A stretch of 42,433 bases of DNA from a virus: the IMG/VR virus record IMGVR_UViG_3300048586_000911, positions 1-42,433 of that record, one strand, 5' to 3'. This document shows positions 7,943 to 13,831 of the stretch, one piece after another. Position 1 is the first letter of the stretch; the number at the start of each line of letters is the position of its first letter. The translations under genes and the position numbers were made by a program. The notes under the pieces were generated by a model. The model was not told the origin of the DNA. It searched no databases and saw only the letters and a list, made by a program, of their open reading frames with translations.

Positions 7943-7971
7943 ATTATCACGATCGTGTTTGTAGTTGTCAA
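7943..7971 (-). promoter_or_regulatory. PL, early leftward promoter
   Basis: On the minus strand TTGACA (7971-7966) is a perfect -35. After exactly 17 bases comes GATAAT (7948-7943), matching the -10 consensus at five of six positions. Initiation is expected near 7936, 16 bases before the first ATG. One palindromic operator lies between the two boxes and a second overlaps the upstream edge of the -35, so CI bound here would block RNA polymerase. Confidence 0.88.
7946..7959. promoter_or_regulatory. Repressor operator in the PL spacer
   Basis: ATCACGATCGTGTT has the perfect palindromic core CACGATCGTG. It matches the 14-bp perfect palindrome AACACGATCGTGTT found at PR except in one half-site base. 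It occupies the PL spacer and contains a GATC at its centre. Confidence 0.8.
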
Positions 7972-7983
7972 CACGTCTGTGTT
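7970..7983. promoter_or_regulatory. Second repressor operator at PL
   Basis: AACACGTCTGTGTT keeps both half-sites AACAC and GTGTT but has GTCT at the centre. Its centre is 24 bp from that of the spacer operator, suitable for cooperative dimer pairs on one DNA face, and it overlaps the PL -35. Confidence 0.75.
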
Positions 7984-7999
7984 TGTGATGACGAAATAA

Positions 8000-8019
8000 A
8001 AACCCGCCGAAGCGGGTTT
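8000..8019 (-). terminator. Rho-independent terminator of the cI operon
   Basis: AAACCCGC and GCGGGTTT form a perfect 8-bp stem around a four-base loop (TTCG on the minus strand). On the minus strand the stem runs straight into a T-rich tail (7995-8004). It ends transcription of cI and the three genes behind it, just before PL starts a new transcript in the same direction. Confidence 0.9.
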
Positions 8020-8040
8020 CACGGCGGAGCGGGGTAGCGC

Positions 8041-8469
8041 CTACTCGCGCGCTTTCGGGCCCTGCAGTTGACCCTCGGCGCTCACCGAGCCGGTCGCGGC
8101 CCCGGAGAGCTGTCCGGGAATGTTGATGATGATCGGCGGCTGCTGAGGCGGCGGCTCGTGGTCGATGCGCGAGAAGAGGAAGCTGAGCACGCTGATGATG
8201 ACTGTCACCGTGGCGATCCCGATGCCGGCGACCCACTTAACGATCTTCGACTCGATCGAGGCGATGTCGGCCTTCGTCGCCAGCGTCGGAAGAACGGTGT
8301 CGAGGCGCGTTTCGAGCGCGGTGAGCCGTGAGTTCATATTGTCATCGTCGCCCGACACACGAGGCGAGTCAACCGGGCCGCGCGGCGGTGTCCCGCCGCG
8401 GCGGAATCGGGCGAGCACGGCGTCCGTCTCTCCCAGCGAGCCGAGATCTCGCTCAGAAGTCGACGGCAT
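8041..8469 (-). CDS. Coiled-coil single-span membrane protein, last gene of the cI operon
   Basis: A 142-residue protein with a charged N-terminal part, a heptad-like helix (LTALETRLDTVLPTLATKAD), a membrane helix WVAGIGIATVTVIISVLSFLF at about 80-100, and a Pro-rich tail (EPPPQQPPIIINIP). The 8469 ATG overlaps the preceding gene by 17 bases. An internal ATG at 8337 would give a 98-residue form starting at the coiled coil. It is followed by the operon terminator. The topology suits an oligomeric membrane sensor or channel; a superinfection-exclusion role is inferred only from its place behind cI. Confidence 0.7.
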   Translation of the reverse strand: MPSTSERDLGSLGETDAVLARFRRGGTPPRGPVDSPRVSGDDDNMNSRLTALETRLDTVLPTLATKADIASIESKIVKWVAGIGIATVTVIISVLSFLFSRIDHEPPPQQPPIIINIPGQLSGAATGSVSAEGQLQGPKARE

Positions 8470-8791
8470 GCTTCTGCAGTTCTTCGTCGAACTCGAGCGT
8501 CGCCCGGGCGATGCGTTTCATCGCATGGCTGATTGCGGGCAAGTCGACAGTCTGGTCGCCAGCCTTGTGACGCTCGGCTACGCTGTCCGTAATCTCGCTC
8601 GCTGCGATCGCCACTTCGCTCATGTAGCGGCGGGCCGCGTGATGGATTTCGACGTTGTGCATGAGCATGCGACTCAACGCGCGTAGCGGCACGAGCGGTG
8701 CGTCCTGCGGATCGTCGTAGGCGTCCAGGAATGTACGCAGGCGGGCGAGCTGCTGCTCGAGATCGCCCGACGGGTTCGCCTCATCGCTCAT
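8453..8791 (-). CDS. Helical cytosolic protein, second gene behind cI
   Basis: A 112-residue protein with no membrane segment, predicted almost wholly helical and acidic at both ends (MSDEANPSGDLEQQ start). It begins in an ATGA overlap with the two-span membrane protein upstream and overlaps the coiled-coil membrane protein downstream. It therefore forms the soluble middle of a membrane-soluble-membrane trio that should be transcribed with the repressor. No domain recognised. Confidence 0.7.
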   Translation of the reverse strand: MSDEANPSGDLEQQLARLRTFLDAYDDPQDAPLVPLRALSRMLMHNVEIHHAARRYMSEVAIAASEITDSVAERHKAGDQTVDLPAISHAMKRIARATLEFDEELQKHAVDF

Positions 8792-8997
8792 TTCGAGCCA
8801 CTCCTGTCACGCATGAAGCCGCGCCACACCCACCACAGACCCCAGAGAAACGCCGGCGGCAGGACGCCGGTGATAATGAGTGACCCGAACGGGTAGGGCG
8901 CCGACGAAAAGCGCGACGACTCAATGAGGGCCAGGGCGAACAGCACCCAGACAACGGTGAGGAGGATCGATAGTCGGCGCCAGCCGGAGAGGTTCAT
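8788..8997 (-). CDS. Two-span membrane protein, first gene behind cI
   Basis: A 69-residue protein with two membrane segments: about 8-26 (RLSILLTVVWVLFALAL) and about 38-60 (GSLIITGVLPPAFLWGLWW). A short loop joins them and the C-terminal tail is basic. The start lies 19 bases after the cI stop on the same strand with no terminator between, so it should be expressed in the lysogen. The stop overlaps the next start (ATGA). Similar two-span proteins are widespread and uncharacterised; here the context suggests immunity or exclusion. Confidence 0.7.
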   Translation of the reverse strand: MNLSGWRRLSILLTVVWVLFALALIESSRFSSAPYPFGSLIITGVLPPAFLWGLWWVWRGFMRDRSGSK

Positions 8998-9016
8998 TCA
9001 ATGGCTTCCGATCTTT

Positions 9017-9712
9017 TTACGCAGGCCGCCACTTGCTCGCCGGAACAATCGCGGCGACCGGATGCATCTTCTCGATATTCGATTTCTCGACGGTCAGGCG
9101 ATCGCCGCCGTTCACCGACTCGACGACGACCTCATCGGCGCGCTCGATCACCAGCTCCTTCACCATCTTCTGGCCGGTCGCAAGCGCAAGCACAACGTAC
9201 TCGCCAGGCACGCAGGGGCGGCTCGGCTCTGCGACAATGAAAGCGCCGTGCCGGATTGCCGGGTGCATGCTGTCTCCCTTCACGCGTAGGGCGTACGCAT
9301 CCTCGTCCGTCGAGTAGCTGTCGACCTGGCCATCGCCGTGTCCGGGCGGGTACTGCAGCTCTTCGTAGTAGCCGTTCGTTCCGAGGCGGGCGGTGCCGAC
9401 CACCGGGACCGGCTTTGCTTCTCTGGCGCTTCCTCCGGGCTCGAGGTGGTCGTCACTGTTTCTCTTGCCGTGCGCAGATCGCGCCGCTCGGCGGGCCGAA
9501 CGCATGCCCGCCTCGGCGAGGATCTCATCGGTGGTCGCCTCGAGCGCATGTGCGATCTGCGGCAGCGTGTTGGGCGTTCTCTTCGCCCCTCTGGAGCCTG
9601 CCTCGATGTTCCCGATCGTGGACTGGCTGACGCCAGCGCGCTGCGCCAGCTCCTTTTGGGACAGGCCGAGCGCCTCTCGGCGGCGCTTGATCACCGTAGC
9701 AAGTGTAATCAC
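9017..9712 (-). CDS. cI: CI-like repressor with XRE HTH and S24 peptidase domain
   Basis: The lysogeny repressor. With the chosen GTG it has 231 residues. A helix-turn-helix lies at about 17-40 (LSQKELAQRAGVSQSTIGNIEAG) and an S24/LexA-type self-cleavage domain at about 105-225, with Ser148 in GDSMHP and Lys185 in MVKEL. The probable cleavage segment is VGTARLG at 105-111, without the classic Ala-Gly pair. The open frame runs upstream into cro, so an upstream start is impossible if PR is divergent. GTG 9712 (or GTG 9694) is the first usable start. It lies inside an operator, implying autoregulation, and has no Shine-Dalgarno sequence. Confidence 0.9.
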   Translation of the reverse strand: MITLATVIKRRREALGLSQKELAQRAGVSQSTIGNIEAGSRGAKRTPNTLPQIAHALEATTDEILAEAGMRSARRAARSAHGKRNSDDHLEPGGSAREAKPVPVVGTARLGTNGYYEELQYPPGHGDGQVDSYSTDEDAYALRVKGDSMHPAIRHGAFIVAEPSRPCVPGEYVVLALATGQKMVKELVIERADEVVVESVNGGDRLTVEKSNIEKMHPVAAIVPASKWRPA

Positions 9713-9722
9713 GACCGTGATT
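9707..9722. promoter_or_regulatory. Operator overlapping the cI start
   Basis: AATCACGACCGTGATT has half-sites AATCAC/GTGATT around GACC. It matches the family found at PL and PR but differs in the outer bases. It covers the chosen cI start codon, so binding would repress cI, like OR3 in lambda. Confidence 0.65.
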
Positions 9723-9737
9723 AGATCGACCTGATCC

Positions 9738-9751
9738 AACACACGGGAATT
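9738..9751. promoter_or_regulatory. Degenerate middle operator
   Basis: AACACACGGGAATT keeps the left half-site AACAC but only part of the right one. Its centre is 23 bp from the PR spacer operator and it touches the PR -35, the same geometry as the second PL operator. The match is weak, so position is the main support. Confidence 0.4.
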
Positions 9752-9778
9752 GACCTGATTAACACGATCGTGTTTAAT
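9750..9778 (+). promoter_or_regulatory. PR, early rightward promoter
   Basis: TTGACC (9750-9755), a 17-base spacer and TTTAAT (9773-9778), each matching consensus at five of six positions. The operator fills the spacer as at PL. Initiation is expected at about 9784-9786, which is the cro start codon itself. Confidence 0.85.
9761..9774. promoter_or_regulatory. Main operator in the PR spacer
   Basis: AACACGATCGTGTT is a perfect 14-bp palindrome with GATC in the centre, lying between the -35 and -10 boxes of PR. It is the best match to the operator consensus in the window. Confidence 0.85.
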
Positions 9779-9785
9779 CCGGGAC

Positions 9786-10043
9786 ATGCAAGCACTCGAC
9801 GAAGCCATCAGGGCAGCTGGAAGCCAAGCTGCGCTCGCCGCTGCGTGCGGCGTCGTGCAGGGCGCAGTCGCCAACTGGAAGGCTCGTGGAAGCGTCCCCG
9901 CTGAACACTGCGCCGCCATCGAGGCAGCGACCGGAGTTCATCGTTTTCGGCTGCGACCGGACGACTGGTACCGCATCTGGCCCGAGCTGATCGGCCGCGA
10001 GGGCGCGCCGGCCGTGCCAACCGTCCCTGAAAAGGCCGCCTGA
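9786..10043 (+). CDS. cro: Cro-like regulator, YdaS type
   Basis: An 85-residue DNA-binding protein of the YdaS/Cro-like type. The helix-turn-helix runs at about 11-35 (SQAALAAACGVVQGAVANWKARG), followed by VPAEHCAAIEAATGV and the family tail LRPDDWYRIWPEL. It is the first gene of the rightward transcript and divergent to cI, so it should antagonise CI and control early transcription. The ATG sits at the predicted PR start point with no Shine-Dalgarno sequence, so the message may be leaderless. Confidence 0.9.
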   Translation: MQALDEAIRAAGSQAALAAACGVVQGAVANWKARGSVPAEHCAAIEAATGVHRFRLRPDDWYRIWPELIGREGAPAVPTVPEKAA

Positions 10044-10115
10044 CCTCGTGCTGCTCATGCCGCCGATTCTTGCGCCCACCCATGTGCAACCACCGTACAT
10101 CCGTCGGTACGGCGC

Positions 10116-10484
10116 ATGACGACGAGCCAGCTCACGCTCGACTTCACGCCCGGGCTGACCGTGCAGTACCGGTCGCTGCGCGAGGTCACGGCGGCCACCG
10201 TCTACGCCTCGAGGAAGGGTGTGGCGGGCGTGGCGGCCGACCTCGACATGGCGCCCACCGACCTCACGAAGCGCCTGAACCTGGAGGGCGCCGAGCCGCG
10301 CCCGCTGCGCGTGGACGACTTCGAGGGAATCCTCGCCTCGACGCAGGACTACCGGCCGGTCTACTGGCTGATCGAGCGCTTCCTGCGCGATCCCGACGCG
10401 ATGCGCCAGCAGGCGGTCTCGCAGATCGCGCAGCTGCTGCCGGCGCTGATCGAGCTCACGAAGCAGGCGGGAGTCAGGTCGTGA
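10116..10484 (+). CDS. CII-like phage regulatory protein
   Basis: A 122-residue protein with the pattern of the phage regulatory CII group: LTLDFTPGL near the N-terminus, then a helix-turn-helix-like part (VAGVAADLDMAPTDLTKRLN) and a DFEGILASTQDYRPVYWLIERFL segment. Such proteins activate lysogeny promoters. It follows cro on the same transcript after a 72-base gap that holds an inverted repeat, CCGTAC/GTACGG, at 10093-10112 directly before the start. The CII assignment is by similarity of pattern and by position. Confidence 0.75.
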   Translation: MTTSQLTLDFTPGLTVQYRSLREVTAATVYASRKGVAGVAADLDMAPTDLTKRLNLEGAEPRPLRVDDFEGILASTQDYRPVYWLIERFLRDPDAMRQQAVSQIAQLLPALIELTKQAGVRS

Positions 10485-10615
10485 GCGAATCCAACCTGCA
10501 CCGCCTCACCCTGCGCGCCCGCCGCCTGCGCACCATCGAATCGCTCATGCGCACCGCGCGCGGAGTGCGGCTGCGCGTGCTCGTCGCGCAGTGGTGCAGG
10601 GAGTGCGGGCGATGA
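10481..10615 (+). CDS. Small basic protein (44 aa)
   Basis: Starts at GTG in a GTGA overlap with the CII-like gene and ends in an ATGA overlap with the next. It has 44 residues, 11 of them arginine, and is largely helical (LRARRLRTIESLMRT), with a CREC pair near the end. Possibly nucleic-acid binding; no family recognised. Confidence 0.55.
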   Translation: MSESNLHRLTLRARRLRTIESLMRTARGVRLRVLVAQWCRECGR

Positions 10616-10881
10616 CGCTGCGCTGTCGCGAAGGCGATCTCGCGCTCATCGTGCGCTCACGCTCACCCGAGCGCGCGTGGGGCATTGGCCGCGTCGTGCG
10701 TGTCGTGAGGCTCGTGCCGCCCGAGGTCTATCCCGACGAGGGGCCGGCGTGGATGGTGAGCGCCCCGATCATCGGGCCATCCGGCGAGGCGTTCGACCAT
10801 GTGCTCGATGCGTGCCTGCGCCCCATCCGCCCCGACGCCGAGCCGGTCGACGTGCCGGCAGAGGAGGGGGTGACGTGCTGA
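10612..10881 (+). CDS. Hypothetical phage protein (89 aa)
   Basis: An 89-residue, beta-rich protein (GDLALIVRS, WGIGRVVRVVRLV, AWMVSAPIIG) that looks like a small barrel-type domain. The ATG at 10612 overlaps the previous stop as ATGA. An in-frame upstream ATG at 10591 would overlap more and is less likely. It precedes the methylase by one gene. Function unknown. Confidence 0.65.
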   Translation: MTLRCREGDLALIVRSRSPERAWGIGRVVRVVRLVPPEVYPDEGPAWMVSAPIIGPSGEAFDHVLDACLRPIRPDAEPVDVPAEEGVTC

Positions 10882-11168
10882 CGCCCGAGCAACGCGCCGC
10901 CCGCGCCGAAATGCGCCGCCTCGAACGCGCGCTTGCCTACAGCGCGGCGAGGAGCGACATCGAGTGCCATTGCATGTCGGTGGGCAACTGGCGCGAGCGC
11001 TGGTTCGACCCCTCCCAGAAGCCAGAAGTGGCCCTCGGCCAGCGTAACCCGCTCAACGACGAGGACCGCGAAACCGTCGCCATCGCCATCCGCTACCTGG
11101 ATGCACGCGGCCTCATCGAGCGCCATCCGGATGGGTGGGTGAGGGTGAGAGAGGACGACGCGGCATGA
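10875..11168 (+). CDS. Hypothetical protein with winged-helix-like C-terminus (97 aa)
   Basis: The GTG start at 10875 has GGAGGGGG upstream and overlaps the preceding stop by seven bases. The 97-residue protein has a helical N-terminal part, a Cys/His pair (IECHCMSVGNW) and a C-terminal AIAIRYLDARGLIERHPDGW stretch that reads like the end of a winged-helix fold. It overlaps the methylase start as ATGA, so the two are translated together. Function unknown. Confidence 0.65.
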   Translation: MLTPEQRAARAEMRRLERALAYSAARSDIECHCMSVGNWRERWFDPSQKPEVALGQRNPLNDEDRETVAIAIRYLDARGLIERHPDGWVRVREDDAA

Positions 11169-12028
11169 CGTCGATCACGCGCCCGGCGCTTCGATACCAC
11201 GGTGGGAAATTCCGCCTGGCGCCGTGGATCATCGGCTTTTTCCCGCCGCACGCGGTCTACGTCGAGCCGTTCGGCGGCGGCGCCTCGGTGCTCTTGCGAA
11301 AGCCGCGCGCGCACACCGAGGTCTACAACGACATCGCCGACGAGGTCGTCAACGTCTTCCGCGTGCTGCGCGATCCGTTGCTCGCCGGTCGGCTTATGCG
11401 CCTGGTTGAGCTCACGCCGGCCGCGCGCGTGGAGTTCGAGCTCAGCTACGAGAACAGCGACGACCCGGTCGAGCAGGCGCGGCGCACCGTCGTCCGGTCT
11501 TTCATGGGGTTCGGCAGCGGCGCGGTCTTCCCGAAGCACCTCACCGGCTTCAGGACTGGCGCACGCGGCCCTAGGAACAAGAGTGCCGCCCACGATCTCG
11601 CGAGCTGGCCCGACCAGGTGCCGGCGTTCGTCGAGCGCCTGCGCGGCGTGACGATCGAGTCGCGCGATGCCGCCGTTGTCATGCGGTCCTGCGACGGGCC
11701 CGATGCACTGCACTACGTCGATCCGCCATACGTCCATGCCACGCGGTCGGTCGCGCGTGGCACGCGTCAGAAGTACACGCGCGAGCTCACCGACGACGAT
11801 CACCGAGCGCTGGCGCAGGTCCTGCACGGGCTGAGCGGGATGGTCGTTCTCTCTGGCTACGCGTGCGAGCTATACGACGTCGAGCTCTTCGCCGGCTGGG
11901 AGCGGCACGAGCGCGCAACGCTGGCCGACGGGGCGCGAGAACGCATCGAAGTCGTCTGGCTGAATCCCGCCTGCTCGGCCGCGCTCGAGCGATCGCGCGG
12001 GGGATTGTTCGCTGAGGAAACCGCATGA
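11165..12028 (+). CDS. D12-class (Dam-type) adenine-specific DNA methylase
   Basis: Transfers a methyl group from S-adenosylmethionine to adenine N6 in DNA. The 287-residue protein has the D12/Dam family layout. YHGGKFRLAPWI at 11-22 and EPFGGGAS at 34-41 form the SAM site, NDIADEVVN the acidic loop, and DPPY at 186-189 the catalytic motif, followed by a conserved C-terminal part. The ATG at 11165 overlaps the preceding stop. No restriction enzyme is beside it, so it is an orphan methylase. Specificity is unknown; GATC is typical of the family, and two prophage operators contain GATC. Confidence 0.92.
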   Translation: MTSITRPALRYHGGKFRLAPWIIGFFPPHAVYVEPFGGGASVLLRKPRAHTEVYNDIADEVVNVFRVLRDPLLAGRLMRLVELTPAARVEFELSYENSDDPVEQARRTVVRSFMGFGSGAVFPKHLTGFRTGARGPRNKSAAHDLASWPDQVPAFVERLRGVTIESRDAAVVMRSCDGPDALHYVDPPYVHATRSVARGTRQKYTRELTDDDHRALAQVLHGLSGMVVLSGYACELYDVELFAGWERHERATLADGARERIEVVWLNPACSAALERSRGGLFAEETA

Positions 12029-12405
12029 GCTACGTCCCCCGCGCCGGCTCCGTCGCCGCGCGCCTCGTCGAGCACCTATCCGCGGACGGTGCGCCGGAGT
12101 CGATGACCGGCTCCGAGATCGCGAAGCTCTTCGGCTTTGACGTGAAGCAGATCTCCACGCGCCTGGCCGCCGCAGTAGGCGCAGGCGTCATCGTGCGCGA
12201 GCAGATCGGCATGGGCTACGTCTACCGGCTGCCGAAGGACGATGCGCCGGCAGCGGTCGATTTCGAGGCCTGCATCTGGGACAACGGCGAGCTGTACCTC
12301 TTCGGGCTCGATGCCATCAACGTCAACGGCATGCCCGGCGTGCGCCTGACGCATGAGCAGGCCGAGCACGTCGAGCGGCTGTTGCGGGCGAGGGCGCAGG
12401 GGTGA
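12025..12405 (+). CDS. Winged-helix-like DNA-binding protein (126 aa)
   Basis: The first ~75 residues read as a helix-turn-helix/winged helix: VAARLVEHLSADG, MTGSEIAKLFGFDVKQISTR, then VGAGVIVREQIGMGYVYRL as strand and wing. The remaining ~50 residues are mixed and end with a helix. It overlaps the methylase stop (ATGA). It may regulate or assist replication, as it leads into the replication genes. Confidence 0.7.
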   Translation: MSYVPRAGSVAARLVEHLSADGAPESMTGSEIAKLFGFDVKQISTRLAAAVGAGVIVREQIGMGYVYRLPKDDAPAAVDFEACIWDNGELYLFGLDAINVNGMPGVRLTHEQAEHVERLLRARAQG

Positions 12406-12749
12406 GCGGCATCGCATCCAGCGTCGCCAACCTGCTCGGCGGCTCGCGCATCCCGGCGAGCGCGGAGCCGGTGACGGAACCGTCGCCAGTGCGTACCGGC
12501 AAACCCGACGCGCGCCGCAACCGCAAGCGCCCGTCCAAGTCGACCGGCAAGCGCGACGGGCGCTCGCGGATCATCGCCGCGCTCGATCCGCACGAGGCCC
12601 GCACGGTGAACGAGTGGGCTCGCGCCGCGGGCGTGACGGCGCACGTCGTCTACGACCACCTGCCCGGGCTGCTCGAGGCCGGCATCGCGATCGAGCTGCG
12701 GCCGCTCGGGCATCGGATGGGGAAGCGGTATCTGAGGGGGCGAGGGTGA
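12402..12749 (+). CDS. Winged-helix-like protein with basic N-terminal region (115 aa)
   Basis: Starts at GTG in a GTGA overlap. Residues 1-50 are low-complexity and very basic (RRNRKRPSKSTGKRDGR). Residues ~52-115 form a predicted winged helix (RSRIIAALDPHEARTVNEW, GVTAHVVYDHLPGLLEAG). It is similar in layout to the preceding gene but not a copy. It precedes the initiator-like DUF1376 gene and overlaps it by four bases. Probably DNA-binding. Confidence 0.65.
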   Translation: MSGIASSVANLLGGSRIPASAEPVTEPSPVRTGKPDARRNRKRPSKSTGKRDGRSRIIAALDPHEARTVNEWARAAGVTAHVVYDHLPGLLEAGIAIELRPLGHRMGKRYLRGRG

Positions 12750-13831
12750 GCGAGCAACAGAATCCCGCGCCGCTCGTCGCGGCCGACGTCGACCTGACCG
12801 ACTTCCCGTACATGCCGCTCGACGTTCGCCGGCTGCGTGACTCGGGACTCGCATCAAAGGTGAGCGGTGACGCGTTCCGCGCGGCTGTGCTGCTGTGGTG
12901 CGCGTCGTGGCACCAGGTTCCCGCGGCAAGCCTGCCCGACGACGACGAGGAGCTCGCCTCGCTCGCCGGCTACGGTTTCGGCTCCGGGGTGCGCGACTGG
13001 CGAAAGATCCGGGTCGGCGCGCTGCGCGGCTGGGTGAAGTGCAGCGACGGGCGCCTGTATCACGGCGTCGTCGCCGAGAAGGCGAACGAGGCCTGGACGT
13101 CGAAGCTGCAGCACCGGCACCGCCGCGAGTGCGAGCGGCTCAAGAAGATGGGCCAGCGCCTCGACGTCAAGCCGGTCTATCCGTCTTTCGAGGAGTGGGT
13201 CGAGTACCGCGAGCGCACCGGTTCCGATCGTTGGCCCGACCCGAAATGTCCCGAGGGACAAGCCTCGCATGTCCCCGGGGACATACCGAACGAGTCCCGA
13301 GGGACAGGCCCGGCGCGTCCCGAGGATGTCCCTACCCCTGTCCCCGGGGATTCTGTGTCTAAGGGAGAGGGAGAGGGAAAGGGAGAGAGAAGGGAAAGGG
13401 AAACTCCCTCACTTCGTTCGGGAGCCTCGCGCGAGCCCGCGCGTGAGTCGCCGGAACCGACCCTTTCCGGGCAGGCGTGCCGCCTCATGCGCGAGGCGGG
13501 CGTGCAGCGGGTCAACCCCTCCGACCCGAAGCTCGCGCAGCTGCTCTTGCAGGGCGTGACGCCGCAGCAGCTGGGCGATCTCGCTCGAGAGCTCCGAGAG
13601 ACGAAGCCCGACGCGCATCAGCCCTACGTGCTCGCTGCGATGCAGGGCCGACTGCGCGACGCCGCCGCCATGCCGCAGCACCCGCCAGGCACCGCGCAGC
13701 GCGCCGGGCAGCGCCCCGGCTCCGCCTTCGGCGACGAGATCGACCGCATTTCCGCGGCGATCGACGGCCGCACGAAGCCGGCGAAACCAGAACCCGTGAC
13801 GATCGAGGTGGAGGCCCGCCGTGTCGGATGA
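12746..13831 (+). CDS. DUF1376-type replication protein containing the putative origin
   Basis: A 361-residue protein whose N-terminal ~130 residues match DUF1376 phage replication-associated proteins: DLTDFPYMPLDVRRLRDSGL, AAVLLWCASWHQVPAASLPD, GALRGWVKCSDGRLYH and VAEKANEAW. The middle (about 165-220) is low-complexity because its DNA carries five iterons and a purine run. The C-terminal part is helical. The GTG start overlaps the preceding stop (GTGA). By position before the lambda P-like gene it is the likely counterpart of lambda O, binding the iterons inside its own gene; that role is inferred. Confidence 0.82.
   Translation: MSEQQNPAPLVAADVDLTDFPYMPLDVRRLRDSGLASKVSGDAFRAAVLLWCASWHQVPAASLPDDDEELASLAGYGFGSGVRDWRKIRVGALRGWVKCSDGRLYHGVVAEKANEAWTSKLQHRHRRECERLKKMGQRLDVKPVYPSFEEWVEYRERTGSDRWPDPKCPEGQASHVPGDIPNESRGTGPARPEDVPTPVPGDSVSKGEGEGKGERRERETPSLRSGASREPARESPEPTLSGQACRLMREAGVQRVNPSDPKLAQLLLQGVTPQQLGDLARELRETKPDAHQPYVLAAMQGRLRDAAAMPQHPPGTAQRAGQRPGSAFGDEIDRISAAIDGRTKPAKPEPVTIEVEARRVG
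13247..13350. repeat. Five palindromic iterons with 23-bp period: putative replication origin
   Basis: Copies of TGTCCC(GA or CG)GGGACA have centres at about 13253.5, 13276.5, 13299.5, 13322.5 and 13345.5, so the spacing is exactly 23 bp each time. Copy 2 is a perfect 16-bp palindrome; copies 4 and 5 have degenerate right arms. Since 23 is not a multiple of three, the same DNA is read in different frames, which argues for selection on DNA rather than protein. The array lies inside the initiator-like gene. Confidence 0.85.
13361..13403 (+). repeat. 43-base pure purine run beside the iterons
   Basis: Every base from 13361 to 13403 is A or G on the plus strand, starting ten bases after the last iteron. 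It encodes a GEGEGKGERRERE-like stretch. A strand-biased tract next to iterons resembles the unwinding region of lambda ori, although here it is G-rich rather than A/T-rich. Confidence 0.7.

Noticed and set aside
9723-9785. Upstream ATG at 9785 as the cI start
   Set aside because: That start would lie upstream of the whole operator-PR region and next to the cro start codon on the other strand, leaving no space for a cI promoter; the added residues do not look like repressor sequence.
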